64,000 bases of DNA from NCBI GenBank assembly GCA_963995525.1, contig OZ023211.1, positions 53,038,228 through 53,102,227 on the forward strand, in the 5' to 3' direction. This DNA is from Escarpia spicata (Eukaryota; Annelida; Polychaeta; Sabellida; Siboglinidae). The position numbers and the translations under genes are program-made. Shown one piece after another: positions 11,701-23,700 of this stretch (position 1 is the stretch's first letter; every line of letters starts with the position of its first letter). The notes under the pieces were generated by a model, which worked only from the letters and a program-made list of their open reading frames with translations, ran no database searches and was not told where the DNA came from.

Positions 11701-14700
11701 AGATATGCTGGAGCCAAGCCAGAACAGTACCAGAATGTACTATATTGCACCACAAAGTGTTTAGACTTTAGAAGATGGCCGAATAGCAAAAGTTAACGGC
11801 AATCAAGTCGCGTGAGCGATATTACAGTAACGGATTAACATGGGCTGGAATGATTGTCGTTTATAATAACATTACAAAACTTACTGTATTTTGTGTTAAA
11901 TGAACAAAAATACGTTCTGCATTCAATAATATTGCTTTAGACATTGTCATATATCGAAATGTTTGGCCTATTATTTATGTCATGATGTTATATAATTGGA
12001 CTTCGTATATAATTATGTGACTACTGTTTATGTGACGAAGAATACCACTATATACTCTATTGTAAAACGTTTAAAATGGCTTCATTTGTATTTAGTAAAA
12101 TTCCATAATGTTACTCAATTTTAGTTAAGGGGATACAACCCAGGTGAAAGTGGCTTTAAAAAAATTAATTGTTTGTTTTATGCCAGATTATGATAGCTTA
12201 TTATGTTTACTGTGAATAGATATAATTTTATAACAATTACATACCTTTAAACCACTCTTATCCATGGAATAAGGGTGCCAATATCAAGTAATTTGTATCC
12301 ATTATGCCACATTTTAAGGCCATTTTCTAAAAAAACATTTAAATTCTGCATTTGGAAGGATATCTCTGGGAGTAATTATGTGATCCAAATATAGTTATCA
12401 ATGAGCTCACCAGATACACCATGTTTGTATTATAAAAATACTGGCATCACTCAATAATCATATATTGTTGAAATATCTTTAATAATATACAATGTGCACA
12501 CATCTTCACTAACCTGTTTTTTTTTGCACACTAACAGCAAAAACAGGTAACAGCTGTTGTGAAAATATCTTGAATTTGGATCAAAAATATTAATTATTGT
12601 AATTTGCATTTCAGCTTGATCACCAACATGATGTGGCACATGGGGAAAGGCATCAACCGCAAGTTTACTGCGAAGGTCCGAGTCAAGGGATGCGAGGACC
12701 TCCTTCATTGGATACAGAATGTATCAAACCATCTGTGGTGGTGTTGTACAACATGCAACGGTGATGCGCTGTTGCTGGAGTAAGTACCAAACTTGATATG
12801 TATTCATTTTATACCTGAGGCATGTCCAAAGCAACAAGTAACCTTTAGATTTGCAATGAGTAAATGATGAGTAGGGACCACGACCCAAGTAGTGTAAGGT
12901 GAATTCCAGTCACCGACTTGAATCCCAAATACACTAAATTAACTCCTATGCATAACTAACATTATAATAAGTTTTCGAAATTACTGCATTTCATAGGCAT
13001 CCAACTCGTTTTTTTCAGGATGGCTACTCAAAAGTACCATCCAGCATGACTACTACCTTATCAGTAAATGTGTTCATTCAGACTTCAAAAAAGTGATACT
13101 GTAAATGCTGTTTACATGTTATGTGTTAATATGTGGACCACCGACTTATGAATGGGACCAAAAATGTTACATAGTCAAAGTTCCTGATGACCAACTTTTC
13201 AGTAGTTTAGTTACTCAGATGTGAGGGGGCGAATAATCCACAGATGGATAGTGTCCATTCTGTATCACCCTACCTATTCCTTGTAATCAGTTGCTGTGTA
13301 CATTTATGAGTACAGTTACTTGAGTGTAATAAATTACATCACCGTGTAATAATTACATTCCAGAATGCAATTGTCTGTAATGAAATAAATAAGAGCACTT
13401 GTGTCATTATCACCAATTTTATTAAAAAAATATAAAATCAAAACATAATATCAAAATACAGTGACTGTATATACAGTAGATACAGAAATTAAGAAGAAAA
13501 AACAAGTTATAATAAATTATGTGAAGGAATGTGATGATGGAATGCCTTATTTGTAAGGATCAGTATCGGTTTACTAATGTACCAGTATGATTACCATGAT
13601 TGGCCATTGTATTGTTACTAAAAACAACCAACACTTTACACAGGAAAAGCACTTTAAAGTTCACTGAATGCTACAGTCATAAGGTAAATAACAGCTGCTT
13701 ATTAACAACATATAGACTGGTGTGTTACATCAGTTGTTTGCAGACATTTTATTAGAATACTGCATGCACTATTATTCACTGTAGGAATGAAAGCTAGATT
13801 GATGCTGTCTGCTCTGGCGTGGAACTACCGACGACGTCCCAGCCCAGACAAACCTGTTGAGACTGGTGTCATGTGGTCCAAAAGACGCAAGCAATGGGTG
13901 CTGCATAACAGACCAGAGCAGGTGAACCCACGTACCCACCTACAAATGCTCACGGATCGAGTGACAGATGTGTTTATAAAGATATATCACACTGCATGCG
14001 ATCACAGTCACTGGGGCAGATGTCCCAAAACCAGAGAAGGAGGATCTGCTGGCAGCAAGAGTCAGTCAATTTGTAAAGAAACAGTAAATACTGCCACCAC
14101 CAACCTATACCTTCATAGGTCACATGTACATTGTCTAGTTTAGTTTTCAAGTCCAGCGTGGTATCCCTCGTGTTGTCCCCCATCGGGGGCAGGGAACCTT
14201 GATCTTATTCCATGGCTGGCGCATGCTGGTAGAACTCTATGTACCCTCCGTCCCAGCTTGCCATGGATCCACCAGGTAAACTGTATGTATGCAGCCCACC
14301 TGAGACCTGAAATAAATTAGGCTCAAATAAACATCTGACATTGTAAATAAATGACATATAAAAATCGGTTCTATAACGACACCATTCCTTTATATAAATT
14401 GTTTACCATTAAACGTGTTCTTCTGGAATAAGGCAAATATTTATAATTTTGCACTACAGAACAAATTATGACGGTGCAACAAACATTGTATCTATACGTT
14501 ATGATAACTTAAGTGGAACCATTATAATTTGTTCTGTAGTGAGAGAGAATCACTTTATTCTTACAGTAGAATACAATAAAGTGTGAAACAATAACCCAAG
14601 TACATGTGTGAATACAGTAAATAACTATGTATAGTAGTATATTGTAGCAGGCTTAGGTAAATAATTACCAATGGTTAAGGTACGTCATATTGAAAATGAA

Positions 14701-17700
14701 CACATTTATGTAGGATTACTTGCTGTTGAGGGGAATTTTATTTTGCAATTATTGTCATATTAGGGTGATGGTCATCATATTTAAATTAGTCTTGGGTCAA
14801 ACCAGTGTGGTTCGTCTTTACATTTAGAAAGGGTGAATGATGTTAGCCGGGCTAGTTTAAACAAGCATACAATTGAATTTGTTGTTTTGTTGGTGGTTTT
14901 ATTCCAAGAGATTTTAAGGAGGTTGTCAGTCTTAGATTTGTTGGGTTCAGATACATAGCCTCTGCAACCTTTTTCAATGCATGTTAATTCTGATTTTATT
15001 CCGTTATTGTTTACATTATGGATTAGTGCGACATACTTGTTAGTTTTGAATACATGATCTTTCTTGATGTTAGGTTCAAATGGTAGTCAATTCAATGATG
15101 TGAATTTGCTTAGCATGTGGATGGTAGATGACGTATGGTAAGTCCACTAAGTAATTTCCCTGGAAGATTGTTAATAATTTGGGCATCAGGCATGAGATTG
15201 CTGATAACATTATCTATATATATATTTGTATTGCTAGTGCTACTATGATGTTGTATTGTGTTCATTATTAATACATTTCAATAAATATTTTACAACACAT
15301 TTCACTGGTCTTGTAACAATGCATGCACATATATACGTACTTGTTTGTTGGACGGTGTAATTCCCATTCTGCAGCATCACCTGCTCCAAACAAAGAATTC
15401 TAAATCCCCTGCTCTTTGTAATGCACAGCAATCCACCTGTAACAAAGAATTAAGCTTTTAAATAATAGTTTTACACGAATGTTAAGTAAACATGGATTAT
15501 TATTCTGAACAAATTTCACAAAGAATGCATCACGATCCTCTAACTGTATTCATCCCAGTATTATACCTGGGTCCATAGAAATATCGTGCAGATTAAGGAA
15601 GGCCGTTTTGAAATGCGTCAATATTCGCACAAAACGGTGGTCATTTTCTTTGTCACCAAAACAAATGGGGGCTCTGGCTGAAAAATGTTCAAGGTACATT
15701 TTATTCATAAGAGCCAATGTAAACTTTTGGCAGAAAAATTGCAGTATGCATAAAGTTAAAAATAATCTATCTACCTGCCATGTGTTTAAAAAGTAGTACT
15801 GCCACAGACAGACAGACAGACAGTATTTATTTTGACCATCACAAGTACATAAACTACAATATAACATTCATTGTAAGGTCAGGGAGGCTCCCATTAAGAC
15901 AATTATATGCCGCTATCATGGGAGCCACCCCACTCATGTAACATATTTATATGATTATCACGTGATCAACTATATATGCATATATATATATGTGTGTAAA
16001 CATAGTATGTTTAGTATAGTATATTATAGTATAGTATAATACATCAATTAGTTTAAACAAATGCAAAGTCATGTCTAGTTTAAGAATGACAGATGTAACA
16101 GTTAGAAATATGACAACATGATTCATAGTTCTTGATAAAGTAATTTTTTGTATAAGTGGAAAAACCATATAAACTATGTGTATACATTTTATCAAGGATG
16201 ATGCTTGGAGTATTGTTAACAGTTTGTATAATGTTGTGTCTGATGTACTTTTTTGCATATTGATGATTAACTCTGCAAAAAAGTACATCAGACACAACAT
16301 TATACAAACTGTATGAACATATTGTTCATACTCTATCATAGCTCTGACCTGTACAATTTTGGTTCACATGAATCATGGAACCATTCAACTACATTTCTTT
16401 TAAAAAGTGAAGGTACAGCCATGGGTGGTATTAGAAAATGGACATGTCAAAGTTCAAACACTGTCCAACACACAACTAGAAACTGAGTGCAGTGGCACTG
16501 AGAGCGAGATCTAACGTTAAACGTCAACCAATCCCAAATGTAAGACAAGTGACGTGTCCCGGCCCGAGCAATCATCTCTCGCTGTTCATACGCAGCCCGG
16601 AACTTAGGCTCATCGGTTATTTAAACAATAAACTAAACAGATTAATAATTACCTTCACCAACAGCGTTGCTGTCGAGTAGCAACCGCTTCCTGGCAGCAG
16701 ACATATTCAGTTCTTGTTCATGAACAAGGAGATCGCTGCGGCATTTTCCGCACCGACACCAGTCAATTTAATCTCGGCATGGTATGCGCCTCGACATTTT
16801 GACTGCCCACCGGCACCCGCCTCTGCCGTATCTTCCATTGTTTTGTGGTTCAAACCGGTAACCAGCTGCTTTGAAATCGATTTGGTTTTCGTTGTCTTCC
16901 GAAGAATTGGAAAGCCATCTTATTTACACAGTCACAGCGCATGCGCACATAGTTTACTTGGTAAACATACCATAGCGCCACCTAACGGAGTTGGGAACAA
17001 ATAGTACGCAGAAAAGTTACGACAGTGTGACGTCACTTTCTTCTAACAATGGCGTAGTCCATAGAAATTCGGTAGTTGCATGTTCAAAAATGTTTTCCTG
17101 GTAAACTGCTGTCGTTAAAAATTTGATTGTAGTTTGACATTGTTAGTTTGTATTCACTCTTTTAGATGCTTAACACCAAAACGTTGCCTTTTGTTTTCCT
17201 TTAACAGTACACATGAACATCTTAGCATATCCATCCATCTGTTGTCAACTTCAGCATTGTACACCAATCTTCAGAATGCTTAATCCTTTGGTTGTGATTT
17301 ACCACTAACTATAGAATTCCTAAGGATTTTTGCAATAGAAGTAATTCATATTGTATTATGAACCAACGAGGCAGGTTAAAGTGAGGCAGGAAGGAAATGT
17401 GTACTCAATAATGACATAAAGTAAGAAGACAGGAATGTAAATATACATGTAGTTACTGGTGTATTTTAATACAGATTTCCTGTTATGTCATCACTCATTT
17501 TGGTCACTAACTTTGCTGCTTTTCTTTCAGATGCAACAATAATGAGTACTCAATGATAACTGCATTGCTGACTGGGACACTACCAGAAGTGTGAGATGGA
17601 CAGAGAAGGAAATCTGGATCAAGAAAACAAGACCAATGACAAATCAAAGTGAAAAGAATACCGACTCAGCCGCCAATGGCATGGCCTTCTCACCACCTGG

Positions 17701-20700
17701 CGAGCAGAAGAAATAAGTCATTCCAATACTCACCTTCACGTCTCTTGAGTTTGTCCGCAGCAGCTTCCTGGCCACGAGGAGACAGAAGTCTGACTCCTGA
17801 TCTCGCTCATGGACCTGGAACAAAGACACGTCACATCAACACTTGTTCTACTTTCACCAGCCTTGCACTCTACATGTTGGGTGAAGTGACATACACCGAG
17901 TCAGCTCGCAGGAAAGACTACAGACATCACCTGTGTCTGTCATATCACCGATGACATGAGACAAGAGAACATAATACATGGACCATCACATAAATGGTAT
18001 AATACGTCACTAGCAATTATTAGCAGTGTTACAAGAGAAACAGAGCACCAGCACAAGTAACGAAAGCATGCAAGCAGTGCACTAATCCAGAATATGTGTG
18101 TGTGTGTGCGCGCGTGTGTGTGTGCACGTGATCTTTCATTTTGGGTACATGTGTGTTTGTACTTACTTCACCCAGTATGACGTGTGTACTTACTTCACCC
18201 AGTATGATGTGTGTACTTACTTCACCCAGTATGACATGTGTACTTACTTCACCCAGTATGACGTGTGTACTTACTTCACCCAGTATGACGTGTGATCTTT
18301 GACAGTAACTTCAATTTCCGACAACATATATCTCAAACATGTCGCTGCTGTTTTTATCATATTCGTGATCTTCGCCGTATTCGCCGGTATATGTCATTTT
18401 CTGTTGCTAAGACTATTGCAACAGCGCTTGTTAGCAGCAGACTTGACTATTGCAATTCCCTCCTTTATAAAAAATTGTCTAGCAAGAGTAGTTACAAGAT
18501 CTCCTCGTTTTTCTCGCTCTGTGCCACTTTTGAAGTCTTTGCATTGGCTTCCTGTACGATATCGTATAATATTTAAGATATGTACCATTACATACCAGGC
18601 ACTGTCCAATAAACAACCATCTTATTTGCATTTATTGCTTACTCCTGTAAGAAAATCTATCCAGCTTCGATCATCTAGTTCTGACCTACTTTTTGTTCCT
18701 AGAGTCAACACTAACATTGGAACTAGGGCTTTTTCTGTTGCTGCACCAACTCTTTGGAATGTGCTTCCTCTTAGTGTTAGATCAGTTGAAAATATTACAA
18801 AATTCCGTCGTCATTTAAAAACATATCTTTACAACCTTGCTTATCCACCGTAGCTCCCTAGCGCCCTGACCCATCTGTTTGACAACTGAAAAACTACTTA
18901 TAGATTTTGAGATTGACCAACCCTTTTGTTTTGATGCGCCTCTGAGCTTGGTTTCCAAGGATTTAGGCGCAATAGAAGTTATCTTGTTATTATTATTATT
19001 ATTACTTACTTCACCCAGTATGACGTGTATGTACTTACTTCACCCAGTATGACATGTGTACTTACTTCACCCAGTATGACGTGTATGTACTTACTTCACC
19101 CAGTATGACGTGTATATACTTACTTCACCCAGTATGACATATGTACTTACTTCACCCAGTATGACATGTGTGTACTTACTTCACCCATTATGACAAGTGT
19201 ACTTACTTCACCCAGTATGACGTGTGTACTTACTTCACCCAGTATGACGTGTGTACTTACTTCACCCAGTATGACATGTGTACTTACTTCACCCAGTATG
19301 ACGTGTGTACTTACTTCACCCAGTATGACATGTGTACTTACTTCACCCAGTATGACGTGTGTACTTACTTCACCCAGTATGACGTGTGTACTTACTTCAC
19401 CCAGTATGACATGTGTACTTACTTCACCCTGTATGACGTGTGTACTTACTTCACCCAGTATGACATGTGTACTTACTTCGTCAAGTATGATGTGCGTATA
19501 CTGTTGCATGTTTTTGGCGTTGATGAGCTTCTGCAGGAGTACGCCGGTGGTGCAGTAGGTCAGACGGGTGTCTTCTGTTATCGATTTGTCCATCCCAACC
19601 TGCAAACAACAAGCACAGTGGCTGAACACAGACACCAACACATCAGGTAATCAATCTCTGTTAAGTACTGCTAACATTCTAAAAGAAAACAATACCAGAA
19701 ATACAACTTGAACCACACTTGATGTCACTCCTAACAACACAGATACTACTTGAGCCTCCCCTGATGTCAATAGACACTACTCGAGCCTCCCCTGATGTCA
19801 ACAGACACTACTTGAGCCTCCCCTGATATCTACAGATGCCATCACAGATAGTACCTAAGCCTCACCCAATGTCCACAAATTCCCCACAGATACTACCTAA
19901 GCCTCACCTGATGTCCACAAATGCCCCCGGGTTGCCAGCCTCGTTCCTGACAGACCCGGAGTGCGATGCTCATGGCGGCGATGCGGCGAGGTTGGGTCAC
20001 TACGATGTTGCAGTAGCGATTCTGTGCGGCGCAGTGGTCAAGGATGTACTGGGGTACCTGGGTCGTCTTGCCGCTCCCTGTTGGCCCCTGTATCACCGTC
20101 ACCTGGTTGCTCTCTATGGTGCTTATAATCTGCAGGTCACGCACAAAACGAAAGTGGAAGTCATACCATTGGTTCCGAGTGAAAATACACAACAATAAAA
20201 CAAACAAACTTCTATGGCCAGTAATCCCCAGTATGTTGTTGTTCTAATTCATGTGTCTTCATTTTTATTTAATTTGCACTCTTCACTTAAATTACCATTT
20301 TAACTTAAGTTTATGTATAACATTAACAACATTTACTTATTTGATCACTAGCTGAGTTATCTGGCTTTGCCTGGGGAAAACAGGCAGTCATATGTACCAG
20401 ACACCCCAAATCTGTCCAGCCTACATGCATTATTAAATAGTAACTTATCACTGGCCTAGTTGTCAGGACAACCTTTTGCTAGAAATCGCATGCGTTTACC
20501 CATGTAACTGACATAACCAGGAACAAGCAAGAGGGCCTATGCTGGGTTGAAATTTCAGCCCGATACATGGAAAACTATCAGAGATGTGGGTGCACAAACA
20601 AACAGAGAACAAACTGTTTTATAATATAGAAGATATGCCATATTTTTAGTTATCCACCTTGACCCTCACTTTTTATAATATACTAACTTGGCGAGCGATA

Positions 20701-23700
20701 CTTTTGATGCTAAATGACACATAGCTCCATCTGTAGGAAATGTATGAAATGTGAAAGAGGGCACTACTTGTAAGCATGCAGACGTGACCAGTGACAGGTA
20801 GACCTGGTGCACATGCGCTGAGGATTTTAAAATGTCAAAAACTTAAAAAACTATTCAAAATTTCTGCATACATCCAGCGACATATTTTTAGATGGTATTA
20901 TCTTTACAATGATAAACAAAAACATTAAATTCCGCGGCTGGAACTCCACGTACAGCCTTTTGAAACATTGAGCCCCCAAGTTCTCCACCCTCCAGGATGA
21001 ATTTCGAAAATGTCTAAATGTACGAATCATCGCAATGGGCCAGCTAGATCACATGCAAAATTTCAGCCCGATATATACAAAACTGACGGAGATGTGGGTG
21101 CACATAGTGCCACATACAAACTGAGAACGAACTGTTTTATAATACAGATACTTGCTACCATGTCACTTTTTGAAATTATGCTTTTGCAAAATTACCAGTC
21201 ACCACGTCCGATCAGTGGAATAATAGACGCATGGCATACAGATATAATGATTTGTATTTTATACAATTTTATCTTAAAATTGCATATTATATAGCGTATC
21301 CCCTGGGTAAAATGATGGTTGAGGTGGTAGGGGTGGGCTACGCAAGCGCTGCAGGTGCGAAGCGTTGCTAGGGGGGTCCCGGGGTATGCACACCTGGAGA
21401 TTTTGTTAAAAGTAGCTTAAAAATGGTCCATTCTGAGATAGGTTTTAATCTTTACTCTTGAATATAGAGGGGAAGAAATAAAACAACAAGACAGCATGTA
21501 AACATGTGTATTACACTACTTGTAAATGTAGTAATCATGATTGATAAAAGTCAGTAATCATGATTGCTACATCGTGTTGAGGTGTGGTTTCCACTTGACC
21601 ACTAGCACTCGTTTGAGGGAGGTGTGGTTTCCAGTGTTATAAAACAGTGTAAGTTGTTTAGTATATCCACATTCTGTGCAAACATATTATTGTCTAGCCA
21701 AAGCTATTATATTATTATACAGGATTGGGGCCGAAGTATTCGTTACTCGAGTACTGATTTTTCATGAAGTACTCGTTATGTATTTTATCATAACATCATG
21801 TATAATGATCTTCAGTACAAATGTCTCATATTTGGCACTGATGTTATGATATCCTCATTGTATAAAAGCTCTGGGTTGTCATGAACACTGTTTACTGACT
21901 GGTTCAGATCACCTGAACACTTGCCACTCACCTCCTCGCGGTACTGTGTGATAGAGAGTGTAGAGTCATACTTGTGAGAGAAGTTGTAGTTACTGTACAC
22001 CTTCACCGCTTCCTCCTCCGTCATGCCACCAGGGGGCAGCACAGAGCTGAGACCACTCACCAGGCTGTCTCGCTCCAATCTCTCCAAGTCTCCCGCCTCA
22101 CTCTCTCCACCCGTCGCTCCTTCCAACTGAGGACAGAAGGGAATATTACACCAGACTGTCCCTCTCCAAATCCTCTGCCCTACTCTCTCCCTTTCTTATA
22201 ACCTTCCAACTGGGAAACATATATGTGAAATATGAGTAGATACATAATTTAATTTGATAAAACCTACATTATGTTGTGAAGTATAGACTTGTGTATACAC
22301 ACAGTCTGGTAGATTAACTAAACAGCTATGTGGCTTCCACGTACCGGGTCGAGAGGAATGCGTTGGACCATGGAGTCATTGTCCAGCTGCTGGTAGTGGT
22401 GGGCGTAGGCTGTCTGGTTCGGGTTGCCAATCCTGACATGTCTGTTGGAAAATAAAATGTTAATATCTAGGCGGTAAGAAAAATACCACTTAAAATATAT
22501 TTATAAAATAATAACGTCCAACAAAACATAAATTTGTTATAGTCACATAGTAATGCAAAATTGTCTGAACTTTAAAAGGTTTCTTATTGTTTTCTTGTTT
22601 ACTTAATAATTTTGTGGCCTCTATTTCTGACATTGCTTAGATACCTGTTAAAACAACGGCCTCAATTAACACATTTTTCATTTTCAATTATAAAATTTAA
22701 CATGCCTTATTCAAATTCCCATTCTTCTAATCTACGTAGTTTAGAATGTATAACCTTTCAATAGCACTTCGTATAAATCTTTCGCCCTGGCTATTTCTCG
22801 AGAAATAACGGTCAGAATTCGCGTTATTTATCGAGCAGACCGGAAATTGTAATGACCAATCGGATTGCTTATTCGTCGAGCTGCTCGAGAAATAACGCCA
22901 AGTTTATTCGTTATTTATCGAGCAGATCTGGACGTGCATGCATGTGCACTTAGAAAATATTTTCAAGGCATCTACGTGGGCATACTAAATAACTAATTGT
23001 CTGAAGTAAATTCAACGCTGTTGAATCGTTTTGTGCGTGTATTAATTAGTCCGTTCTAGTGGGAAATGAAGATGTTTCTTTTTCCAGTGTCCTCGTAAAC
23101 TACTAGAGATGTGGATGTCAAGACTGTTCAAGGTTATTTGAAAAAGAAATTCAAGACTATTCTGAACGACAGATGATATCTTTAATTGAAGTAAATTCCA
23201 ATTCCTATACTTTTCATCGCTTGGCATCTTGTCAAACCTACACCTTTCATCGCTTGGCATCTTGTCAAACCTACACCTGTACACCTTTCATCACTTGGCA
23301 TCACCTCAAGCCTACACCTGTACACCTTTCATCGCTTGGCATCACCTCAAGCCTACAACTGTACACATTATTTATTTCGCAGGTGCCTTGTGTATTTATT
23401 GCAGTAAAATCATTACGTGGCTTTTTTGTAACGCTTGCACAGCTGCAGTGCCACCAGACCATACAGTTCTCGCAGTTAATCCAATTCTGTACACTTTTCG
23501 TTGGATGACGGGTCGGACTTGCACAAGTCACCTTAATTTCCACTTTCAACCACGAACCGGCTCCAAACGTATATATATATATATATGTGACAACGTACGA
23601 TTCATTCTGTTAAGTGTACAGTACACTTAAAAACAAGGTTACACCTGTATGATATTATTAATAAAATTATTTGTTATTTCGACATATGTATAACTATATA

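Noticed and set aside
19147..19650. Nine-residue repeat protein on either strand
   Set aside because: The array is intronic, downstream of a good donor. The minus frame matters only if a distal donor is used.
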